Positions 1 through 6,131 of a stretch of DNA of 7,953 nt are shown one piece after another. Positions within the stretch are counted from its first letter, which is position 1; every line of letters begins with the position of its first letter. A program made the translations under genes and the position numbers. Below the pieces are notes generated by a model. The model was not told the DNA's origin. It searched no databases and saw only the letters and a list, made by a program, of their open reading frames with translations. Source of the DNA: an uncultured Faecalibacterium sp. (GTDB taxonomy: Bacteria > Bacillota > Clostridia > Oscillospirales > Ruminococcaceae); assembly GCA_934526125.1 (NCBI GenBank), contig CAKSZU010000084.1, positions 1-7,953 of the forward strand, given 5' to 3'.

Positions 1-2073
1 CGCTATATGGAGATCTGGAACCTGGTGTTCAGCCAGTTCGATGCCGACGGCAAGGGCCACTACGAGCGCCTGGCACGTCCCAACATCGATACCGGCATGG
101 GCCTGGAGCGTCTGGCCTGCGTGATGCAGGGCGTGGGCAATCTGTTTGAGGTCGATACCGTCCAGAGTGTGCTGCACCATGTGGAACACATCGCAGGCAA
201 GACCTACGGCACCAACGCCAAGGACGATATCTCCATCCGCGTCATCACCGACCACATCCGCAGCTGCACCTTCATGGTGTCCGACGGCATCCTGCCCTCC
301 AATGAGGGCCGCGGCTATGTGCTGCGCCGTCTGCTCCGCCGCGCTGCCCGTCATGGCCGGATGCTGGGCATCAACCGCCCCTTCCTGGTGGAGCTGGTGG
401 AGACTGTCATCCAGTCCAGCGAGTCCGCTTACCCCGAACTGCGGGAGCATGACGCCTATATCAAGAAGGTCATCGGCACCGAGGAGGCAAACTTTGCCCG
501 CACTATCGACGCCGGCATGAACATCCTGAACAACATGATCGACGGTCTGGAGAAGGCTCACCAGCATCTGCTGAAGGGTCTGGATGTCTTCAAGCTGAAC
601 GATACCTTCGGCTTCCCGCTGGACCTGACCAAGGAGATCGCTGCCGAGCAGGGCATTGAGATCGACGAGGACGGCTTCCACGCCGAGATGAAAAAGCAGA
701 AGGAGCGCGCCCGCGCCGAGCGTCTGAAGAAGAACATCTCCGGCTGGAGCGAGGATCTGTTCGGCAGCCTGACTTCTGAGCCCACCGTCTTTACCGGCTA
801 CGACACCCTGACCGATGAGGGCGTTGTGGTGGCCCTGAGCGATGAGGAGACTCTGACCGATGCCATCGCCACCGACGAGCAGGAGAAGGAAGGCGTTCTG
901 GTCGTTCTGGACAAGACTCCCTTCTACGCCGAGATGGGCGGCCAGGTGGCCGACCACGGCATCCTGACCGGCCCCGAGTGCAGCCTGCGTGTGCTGGATG
1001 TCAAGAAGACCCCCAAGGGTTACTACGTCCACACCTGTGTGCTGGAGAGCGGCATCGTGAAAGTGGGCGACCACCTGAATGCCCGCGTGGACAAGGAATA
1101 CCGGATGGCTGTCTGCCGCAACCACACCGCGACCCACCTGCTGCAGGCTGCTCTGCGGGAAGTGCTGGGCGACCATGTCCATCAGGCCGGTTCCTATCAG
1201 GACGGCGAGATCACTCACTTCGACTTCACCCACTTCAGCGCCGTCAAGCCGGAAGAGCTGGCCCGTGTGGAGAAGATCGTCAATGACCGCATCTTCGACG
1301 CCATGAACGTCAACGTCAAGGAGATGCCCATTGAGGAAGCCAAGAAGCTGGGCGCTATGGCTCTGTTCGGCGAGAAGTACGGCAAGGTCGTGCGCGTCGT
1401 TGACATCGAGGGCTGGTCCACCGAGTTCTGCGGCGGCACCCATGTCAAGAACACCGCTCAGATCGGCTGCTTCAAGATCGTCAGCGAGTCCTCTGTGGCC
1501 GCAGGCATCCGCCGCATTGAGGCTGTCACCGGCAAGAATCTGCTGCTGCGCGCCAACGAGCAGGAGAAGCTGCTGCACACCGTGGCGGGAAGCCTGAAGG
1601 CAAACAACGTTTCCACTCTGGCCGCCCGTGCCGAGGCTGTCATGGCCGAGAACAAGGCCATGAGCAAGGAGCTGGACGAGATGAAGGCCAAGATCGCCGC
1701 TTCCAAGGTGGACAGCCTGTTCGACAATGCCGAGGCAGTCGGCGGCGTGAAGATCGCTTCCGCCTACTTCACCGGCACCTCCGGCGACACCCTGCGCGGC
1801 ATGTGCGACAGCATCCGCGACAAGGCCGTCAACCCCTGCGTGGCCGTTCTGGTGGGCAAGGCTGAGGATAAGATCACCATGGCCGTCACCGTGAACAAGC
1901 TGGCCCAGGAAAAGGGCCTGAAGGCTGGCAGCCTGGTCAAGGAGATCTCTGCCATCGCCGGCGGCAAGGGCGGCGGCAAGCCCGACTTTGCAATGGCCGG
2001 TCTGAAGGACGAGACCAGGATCGACGAGGCTCTGGCTGCTGTCAAGAGCATCGTGGAGAAGCAGCTGGGCTGA
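1..2073 (+). CDS. alaS: Alanyl-tRNA synthetase, 5'-truncated by the window edge
   Basis: Charges tRNA-Ala with alanine in the cytoplasm and edits mischarged Ser/Gly. The frame is open from base 1 (R-Y-M-E-I-W-N), so the start and the first part of the catalytic core lie outside. About 690 codons remain of a family usually near 875. Visible in order: the NIDTGMGLER class II motif 3 (nt 82-111); the helical tRNA-recognition region; the editing domain with zinc-type residues HTATH (His codons 1123 and 1135) and CGGTH (Cys codon 1429, His codon 1441); a coiled linker; and a C-terminal DHHA1-type glycine-rich segment (GGKGGGKPDFAMAG, about 1960-2004). All four editing-site metal ligands are present, so the visible part looks functional. 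Codon use is strongly biased to CTG, CGC and GGC, as in a highly expressed gene. It ends in TGA, 30 bases before the next gene, and probably leads the operon. Identification is very secure. Confidence 0.98.
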   Translation, partial: RYMEIWNLVFSQFDADGKGHYERLARPNIDTGMGLERLACVMQGVGNLFEVDTVQSVLHHVEHIAGKTYGTNAKDDISIRVITDHIRSCTFMVSDGILPSNEGRGYVLRRLLRRAARHGRMLGINRPFLVELVETVIQSSESAYPELREHDAYIKKVIGTEEANFARTIDAGMNILNNMIDGLEKAHQHLLKGLDVFKLNDTFGFPLDLTKEIAAEQGIEIDEDGFHAEMKKQKERARAERLKKNISGWSEDLFGSLTSEPTVFTGYDTLTDEGVVVALSDEETLTDAIATDEQEKEGVLVVLDKTPFYAEMGGQVADHGILTGPECSLRVLDVKKTPKGYYVHTCVLESGIVKVGDHLNARVDKEYRMAVCRNHTATHLLQAALREVLGDHVHQAGSYQDGEITHFDFTHFSAVKPEELARVEKIVNDRIFDAMNVNVKEMPIEEAKKLGAMALFGEKYGKVVRVVDIEGWSTEFCGGTHVKNTAQIGCFKIVSESSVAAGIRRIEAVTGKNLLLRANEQEKLLHTVAGSLKANNVSTLAARAEAVMAENKAMSKELDEMKAKIAASKVDSLFDNAEAVGGVKIASAYFTGTSGDTLRGMCDSIRDKAVNPCVAVLVGKAEDKITMAVTVNKLAQEKGLKAGSLVKEISAIAGGKGGGKPDFAMAGLKDETRIDEALAAVKSIVEKQLG

Positions 2074-2103
2074 CTGCCTGAAAAATCGAAAGGAGAATTT
2101 TCC

Positions 2104-2436
2104 ATGGAAGATTGTCTGTTTTGCATGATCGCCGAGGGGAAGATCCCCTCCAACAAGCTCTATGAGGACGATCAGGTGGTGGCGTTCTACGATATCAATC
2201 CGCAGGCCAAGGTGCATTTTCTGGTGGTGCCCAAAAAGCACATCCAGAGCGCCGCAGCCCTGACCGAAGAAGACGGTGCCCTGCTGGGCCATATCTTTGC
2301 TGTCATTGCAAAGCTGGCCAAGCAGGTCGGGCTCGACAACGGCTACCGTGTGATCTCCAACGTCGGCGAGGATGCCGGCCAGACGGTCAAGCACCTGCAC
2401 TTCCATGTGCTGGGCGGCGAAAAGCTGCCCGTCTGA
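2104..2436 (+). CDS. hinT: HIT-family nucleotide hydrolase (HinT type)
   Basis: A 110-residue cytosolic histidine-triad protein. The family hydrolyses purine nucleoside phosphoramidates and acyl-adenylates to free AMP. The signature H-L-H-F-H-V-L lies at residues 97-103 (nt 2392-2412), with His99 the expected nucleophile. The conserved upstream Asn is at residue 86 in SNVGEDAGQ. An N-terminal CxxC (Cys4, Cys7) plus His46 in VPKKHI matches the zinc-binding subset of bacterial HinT proteins. Internal stretches such as FYDINPQAKVHFLVVPKKH are typical of HinT rather than Fhit or GalT. The C-terminus stops soon after the triad (GGEKLPV), slightly shorter than E. coli HinT. The ATG is set by an AGGAGA ribosome site at 2091-2096. 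It sits 30 bases after alaS and 43 before the phosphoribosyltransferase, so co-transcription is likely. HinT in E. coli is known to clear aminoacyl-AMP made by a tRNA synthetase, so the alaS neighbour is suggestive but unproven. Confidence 0.95.
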   Translation: MEDCLFCMIAEGKIPSNKLYEDDQVVAFYDINPQAKVHFLVVPKKHIQSAAALTEEDGALLGHIFAVIAKLAKQVGLDNGYRVISNVGEDAGQTVKHLHFHVLGGEKLPV

Positions 2437-2464
2437 GCCCGCATACAATAGAACGGATCAAAAA

Positions 2465-2473
2465 AGGAAGGGA
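2465..2473 (+). promoter_or_regulatory. Ribosome binding site fixing the phosphoribosyltransferase start
   Basis: AGGAAGGGA lies 6 bases before the ATG at 2480. The same frame is open back to an ATG at 2372, inside the HinT gene, but that longer start has no ribosome site and would add 36 residues that are only the shifted-frame reading of hinT. The start at 2480 is therefore preferred. Confidence 0.8.
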
Positions 2474-2479
2474 ATCGTT

Positions 2480-3019
2480 ATGGCAAAGACCTATACCCTG
2501 CACGTCGCGGGCCTGACCCGTGAGCTGACCATCTGCAAAGTGAACGATCACATGGACATTGCCGCCTTCATCATGCTGGGCGACGCCGAGCTGACCGTGG
2601 CTGCTGCAACTGAACTGCTGAAGAAGTGCCCGGATTTCGATATCCTGCTGACCGCCGAGGCCAAGGGCATCCCTCTGGCACACGAGATGAGCCGCCAGAG
2701 CGGCAAGCCCTATGTCTGCGCCCGCAAAGGCGTCAAGCTCTATATGCCGGACCCCGTCGTGGTGGAAGATCAGTCCATCACCACCGAGGGCAAGCAGAAG
2801 CTGGTCATCGACCGCAAGGAGCTGGACAAGATGAACGGCAAGCGGGTCCTGGTGGTGGATGACGTCATCTCCACCGGCGGCTCCCTGAAGGCGCTGGATG
2901 CTCTGGCCGAGCAGACCCAGTGCGAGATCGTGGGTCAGGCAGCCGTCCTGGCCGAGGGCGATGCAGCCGAGCGCAAGGATATCATCTTCCTTGAGCCGCT
3001 GCCCCTGTTCTTCCACTAA
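2480..3019 (+). CDS. Type I phosphoribosyltransferase, adenine phosphoribosyltransferase-like
   Basis: A 179-residue cytosolic enzyme that should join a base to PRPP, probably in purine salvage (adenine to AMP if it is a true Apt). The PRPP-binding loop VLVVDDVISTGGS is at residues 123-135 (nt 2846-2884) with the two acidic residues Asp127-Asp128. Upstream, ILLTAEAKGIPLAHEM followed by CARKGVKLYM matches the Apt-type pattern of Glu-x-(Arg/Lys)-Gly and Arg-Lys before the flexible loop. The length fits Apt (about 170-185). The N-terminus (KTYTLHVAGLTRELTICKV) lacks the usual Apt FPKPGIxFRDITP segment, so a xanthine or other purine specificity, or a regulatory role, is not excluded; I give no symbol for that reason. 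It lies between hinT and comEC in the same direction and ends in TAA 5 bases before the comEC ATG. Enzyme class is secure, substrate is not. Confidence 0.9.
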   Translation: MAKTYTLHVAGLTRELTICKVNDHMDIAAFIMLGDAELTVAAATELLKKCPDFDILLTAEAKGIPLAHEMSRQSGKPYVCARKGVKLYMPDPVVVEDQSITTEGKQKLVIDRKELDKMNGKRVLVVDDVISTGGSLKALDALAEQTQCEIVGQAAVLAEGDAAERKDIIFLEPLPLFFH

Positions 3020-3024
3020 ATAAG

Positions 3025-5160
3025 ATGCGTCGGCCGCTCTGTGTTTTCTGCATCGGAACACTGGGGCTGGAGCTGGTGTGCGCTTTTTTGCCGCAAATGG
3101 GACTTTTTGTGCCGTTTGCGGCATTTTTTGGTGCCGGGCTGCTCTTTGCGGCGGCCGGGCGTCTGTGCCGGAAACCGGCCTGGGGCTACGGCATCTGTCT
3201 GGTCCTGGGGGCAGCGCTGGGACTCTGCCTGACGGCGAACACCCGCGTCCGGCTGGAACGGCTGACAACAGCCTATGACGGCCGGACCCTCCTGCTGGAA
3301 GCGGAAGTGGAACAGGTGTCGTCCTCCTGGTCTGCCGATGCCGTCCGCGCCGTGCTGCGGGTGGAGCAGGCGGCCGGGGAACCGGTGTCCTTCCGGGTGG
3401 AGTGCGCCCGTCTGCCGGTCTGCGAAGCAGGCGACCGGCTCCGGGGCCGTTTTGCGCTGGAAGCCCCGGCGGTGTCCGGACAGCAGGACCTCTACACCGA
3501 CGGCGTGGTGCTGACGGCGGAAGCGGTGGAGGACCCCGTGCCGCTGGGCGGGAGCCGCTCGTTCCGTGCCCGGACGGCCCGGCTGCAGAAGCGGCTCAGC
3601 GCCGCCCTGCGGCAGGGGATGGCCGCCGGGCCTGCCGGGGTGCTGGCGGCCATGGTCACCGGGGACCGCACCCATCTTTCGGCGGCCCTCCGCACGGCCT
3701 ACCGGGGCGCGGGGCTCTCCCATGTGCTGGTGGTCAGCGGAATGCACGTTTCCATCCTCTGCGGGGATGTGCTGGGTCAGCTTCTGCCCCGGAAAAAGAA
3801 AAAACTGTGCAGCTATGCCAGCCGCAGGCTTCGCGCTCTGACCGGCGGTGCCATGGCCCTGCTGCTGGTGGGCGTGACCGGCTGCACCCCCTCGGTGCTG
3901 CGGGCGGCGGGAGCCGTCTGGCTCAGCGGCCTGGGGGTCTGGGTTTACGGCCCGTCGGACGCCCTGACCTCGCTGGGGGTGGCCGGTGTCCTGATGACGG
4001 CCGGGAACAGCTATGCCGTCTGCGACATCGGCTTTGAACTCTCCTTTGCCGCGGTGGTGGGCACACTGGCCGGTTCGGCAGTGGTCCGCCGCAGCCGGGA
4101 GGTCTGGGCGACCCGCCGGGCAGAGAAAAAGCGCCCCCGTTCCGGCATCCGGAAACAAAGGGCGCTGGGGATCTTATCCGGGGTCTGGGAGACCGCCTGC
4201 ATTTCGGCCTGCGCCTCCATGGCGACCTTCCCGGTGCTGGTGCTGCGGGGGATGAGCGCCAGCCTGTATGCGCTGGTGTCGGGGGTGGCGGTGCTCTGGC
4301 TGGTGGAGCCCATCCTGCTCACGGGGCTGGCCGCGGCGCTGCTGGGGCTGTCCCCGGCTACGGCACTTCTCCGCCGTCCCTTTGCGCTCTGCGCCGAGCT
4401 GCTGACGGCCCTGCTGGACCGCTGGGCCCTGTGGGTCTCCGGCTGGCCCGGGGCGCAGCTCTGGTTCGATACCGGCTATGCGGCGGCGGTCTGTCTGCTG
4501 CTGGCCGGGCTGTGCTGGCTCGCCTTCCACAGCCGTGTCCGGCTGCGGGTGGCGCTGCCTGCCCTGCTGGTGACCGCGGCAGTAGCCATCAGCACCGGCA
4601 ATGCCCTGAGCCGGGATGTGGTCCATCTGGAACTGGTGGGCAGCCGGAATGCCCCGGCGGCGGTCCTCAGCCGGAACGACCGGGCCGTGATCCTCTTCCG
4701 GGGCGGTGAGACCACCGAAAATGCTGTAAAGACCGTGCTGGAACGGCGGAACATCCGGACCGTGGAGTGTCTGGTGGACCTGCGCACCGCCCCGGAGTAC
4801 CTGCGGCGGATGGGGGCCGAAAACTTTCTGGCGGCAGACCGGATGCAGCCCTGCACCACCCGCCGGGCCCGCTGCAGCATGGCGGAGGTGGAAGTACTGC
4901 GTACCCAAAGCGGCTGCATCGTCCGGGTACAGGCGGCGGGACAGACTTTTGTCACCCTGAGCGGAAGCGTGAAGCTGGCCCGGCCGGTCCGGGCGGACTG
5001 GCTGCTGGCTTCCGCCTCCCGGCCGGACGCGGTGCAGTACCGGAATGTCCTGACCCTCAGCACCCGGTACCGGTGGATGGATGCAGAGAACACGGAAACA
5101 GAATGGGAGACCGTTGATGCGCTGTCTTACCGGGTCCCGAAAGCAGGGGACTCAGAGTGA
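3025..5160 (+). CDS. comEC: ComEC/Rec2-family DNA-uptake channel with a degenerate C-terminal MBL-like domain
   Basis: A 711-residue membrane protein expected to carry single-stranded transforming DNA across the membrane. Residues 1-65 hold about three hydrophobic segments. Residues 84-165 are a soluble, OB-fold-like DUF4131-type region (GRTLLLEAEVEQV ... CEAGDRLRGRF). The Competence domain follows, with hallmark HVLVVSGMHVSIL from residue 233, GCTPSVLRAAGAVWLSG near 285-302, DIGFELSFAAVVGTL from 334, and many membrane helices to about 520. The C-terminal part from about 533 has the shape of the usual metallo-beta-lactamase-like domain (VHLELVGSRNAPAAVL, then VILFRGG), but the expected HxHxDH is replaced by ECLVDLRTAPEYLRR, so hydrolase activity is doubtful. 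The ATG has no Shine-Dalgarno and lies 5 bases after the previous stop, suggesting coupled translation. Codon use (more CGG and CCG) is less biased than in alaS, as for a low-expression gene. The last 9 bases overlap the convergent hydrolase gene. Family call is secure; competence in this organism is not shown. Confidence 0.93.
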   Translation: MRRPLCVFCIGTLGLELVCAFLPQMGLFVPFAAFFGAGLLFAAAGRLCRKPAWGYGICLVLGAALGLCLTANTRVRLERLTTAYDGRTLLLEAEVEQVSSSWSADAVRAVLRVEQAAGEPVSFRVECARLPVCEAGDRLRGRFALEAPAVSGQQDLYTDGVVLTAEAVEDPVPLGGSRSFRARTARLQKRLSAALRQGMAAGPAGVLAAMVTGDRTHLSAALRTAYRGAGLSHVLVVSGMHVSILCGDVLGQLLPRKKKKLCSYASRRLRALTGGAMALLLVGVTGCTPSVLRAAGAVWLSGLGVWVYGPSDALTSLGVAGVLMTAGNSYAVCDIGFELSFAAVVGTLAGSAVVRRSREVWATRRAEKKRPRSGIRKQRALGILSGVWETACISACASMATFPVLVLRGMSASLYALVSGVAVLWLVEPILLTGLAAALLGLSPATALLRRPFALCAELLTALLDRWALWVSGWPGAQLWFDTGYAAAVCLLLAGLCWLAFHSRVRLRVALPALLVTAAVAISTGNALSRDVVHLELVGSRNAPAAVLSRNDRAVILFRGGETTENAVKTVLERRNIRTVECLVDLRTAPEYLRRMGAENFLAADRMQPCTTRRARCSMAEVEVLRTQSGCIVRVQAAGQTFVTLSGSVKLARPVRADWLLASASRPDAVQYRNVLTLSTRYRWMDAENTETEWETVDALSYRVPKAGDSE

Positions 5161-5985
5161 AAAAATCAGCCGCTCGCCCAGTGCGGGCAGGGCAAAGCGG
5201 GCCGAGGGGTCCAGCTGACGCAGGGCGGCCGCGAAGCGGAGCGGGTCCACGGTGTTGTCCTGCACCATGTCGTAATGGGTGGGGATGGTGCATCCGGCCC
5301 CCAGCCGGAGGGCCAGCCGGGCGGTCTCCTCGGCTTCAAGATTGCCGATGCAGCCCCGCCGGGTCCGGAAAAAGTCCTGCCCGTTGATGGGGGCCAGCAG
5401 CAGGTCTGGCCGGGGCAGGGCAGTCAGGACATCGAACAGATGCTCCGTCAGGTAGGTGTCGCCCAGGTGCAGGACGCGGAACCCGCCGAAGTCCAGCTGG
5501 TACCCCAGAGCCATCCGGGGGTCGGCCGGGTCGAGGACGTGTTCCGGGTGGGCGGCCGAGAAGGCGCACAGGGTGCAGCCGGACAGGGAGAGGGTGTCGC
5601 TCTCCTGTACAAAATCGATGCGGCCGACTTCCAGCCCAAAGGCTTTTGCCTGCTCCCGGCAGCCGGCGGGCAGGATGAACCGGGCACTGCACCCGGACTG
5701 GAACCCCAGCAGGGTGTCCTTTGCCATGTGGTCGGCGTGGCCGTGGGTACACAGGACATAATCGGCCCCCAGCTGCTCTGCGGCGAAGGGGGTCGGGTAG
5801 TGGCGGCGGGAGCCGTTCGGCCCGGTGAGGTCGCTGAGGACGGGGTCGATGCAGAAGACCGTCTGCCCCTGCTTCAGCACAAAGCCGCACTGCCCGATGT
5901 ACCATACCGCCAGCTGTCCCGCGGGCAGGCAGGTGGAGCGGATCTCCTGCAGCAGGGCATCGCCCTTTTTGTACCAGTGTTCCAT
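5152..5985 (-). CDS. Metallo-beta-lactamase-fold hydrolase, UlaG-like
   Basis: A 277-residue soluble metallo-hydrolase with no signal peptide. The dinuclear metal site is complete: THGHADH gives His81, His83, Asp85 and His86; His146 or His149 lies in AAHPEH; Asp176 in HLGDTY; His237 in PTHYDM. The N-terminal WYIGQCGFVLKQGQTVFCIDP and the INGQ...GNLEAEETARLA section before the last histidine resemble the UlaG/RomA-type branch (L-ascorbate-6-phosphate lactonase relatives), although UlaG itself is longer (about 350 residues). No sugar-utilisation partners are present, so the substrate is unknown. The start is fixed by AAGGAGG at 5992-5998, 6 bases before the ATG. A promoter with a TATAAT box lies just upstream, with a very short leader. 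The gene converges on comEC, sharing its last 9 bases, and is divergent from the PfkB kinase. Family assignment is strong; reaction unassigned. Confidence 0.93.
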   Translation of the reverse strand: MEHWYKKGDALLQEIRSTCLPAGQLAVWYIGQCGFVLKQGQTVFCIDPVLSDLTGPNGSRRHYPTPFAAEQLGADYVLCTHGHADHMAKDTLLGFQSGCSARFILPAGCREQAKAFGLEVGRIDFVQESDTLSLSGCTLCAFSAAHPEHVLDPADPRMALGYQLDFGGFRVLHLGDTYLTEHLFDVLTALPRPDLLLAPINGQDFFRTRRGCIGNLEAEETARLALRLGAGCTIPTHYDMVQDNTVDPLRFAAALRQLDPSARFALPALGERLIFSL

Positions 5986-5991
5986 AAAAAG

Positions 5992-5998
5992 CCTCCTT
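5992..5998 (-). promoter_or_regulatory. Strong Shine-Dalgarno of the MBL-fold hydrolase
   Basis: On the minus strand this reads AAGGAGG, a near-perfect anti-16S match, 6 bases before the ATG (complement of 5983-5985). It lies almost at the predicted 5' end of the transcript, so the leader would be only about 15 bases. Confidence 0.85.
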
Positions 5999-6005
5999 TT
6001 TTCTG

Positions 6006-6034
6006 ATTATAGCGGAGCGGTACCGCTGCCGCAA
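6006..6034 (-). promoter_or_regulatory. Predicted SigA-type promoter of the MBL-fold hydrolase
   Basis: Read on the minus strand: -35 TTGCGG (6034-6029), a 17-base spacer (6028-6012) and a perfect -10 TATAAT (6011-6006). The -10 and spacing are ideal; the -35 matches consensus only in its TTG. Transcription would start near 5998-6000. The spacer is filled by an inverted repeat (listed separately), which suggests control by a DNA-binding regulator. Confidence 0.6.
6012..6032. repeat. Inverted repeat in the promoter spacer, candidate operator
   Basis: The core AGCGGTACCGCT (6016-6027) is a perfect 12-bp palindrome. Outer arms GCGG (6012-6015) and CCGC (6029-6032) extend it, with one unpaired G at 6028. 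It occupies the space between the -35 and -10 boxes of the hydrolase promoter and lies about 55 bases upstream of the -10 box facing the PfkB kinase. Such a position fits a repressor or MerR-like activator site, but no regulator gene is in the window, and chance in GC-rich DNA is possible. Confidence 0.5.
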
Positions 6035-6086
6035 GGTCCGGGACAGTTTTTTCGGGAAAAGAATGGATTCTTGTAAAAAGCTGTTA

Positions 6087-6092
6087 TATAAT
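6087..6092 (+). promoter_or_regulatory. -10 box of the predicted PfkB kinase promoter
   Basis: A perfect TATAAT lies 39 bases before the kinase ATG in an AT-rich patch that stands out from the GC-rich surroundings. No good -35 is at the right distance: TGGATT (6064-6069, 17-base spacer) matches 3 of 6, and TTGTAA (6071-6076) is only 10 bases away. The promoter may be weak or need an activator. Confidence 0.5.
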
Positions 6093-6131
6093 AGGTAATA
6101 TCAAAGTTCGATCCGGAAAGGAATCAGAATT

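Noticed and set aside
2446..2451. TACAAT as a -10 box for an internal promoter before the phosphoribosyltransferase
   Set aside because: No -35 partner at suitable spacing, and the 43-base gap fits simple operon read-through.
2387..4158. Long minus-strand open frames opposite the phosphoribosyltransferase and comEC (293 and 380 codons)
   Set aside because: They are antisense shadows typical of GC-rich coding DNA: low-complexity Pro/Gly/Arg/His-rich products with no recognisable motif, lying over genes with clear family hallmarks.
5134..5151. GTCCC/GGGAC hairpin near the comEC end as a terminator
   Set aside because: Only a 5-bp stem, and it is followed on the plus strand by an A run rather than T; on the minus strand no T run follows the stem.
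5275..6006. 243-codon plus-strand frame over the MBL hydrolase
   Set aside because: The product is Gly/Gln/Val-rich with no domain, while the minus strand encodes a complete metal site with a strong ribosome site and promoter.
6075..6085. The string AAAAAGCTGTT shared with the promoter region near 7799-7809
   Set aside because: In one place it precedes a -10 box and in the other it overlaps a -35 box, so the position relative to the promoter differs; 11 bases of A-rich sequence may match by chance.
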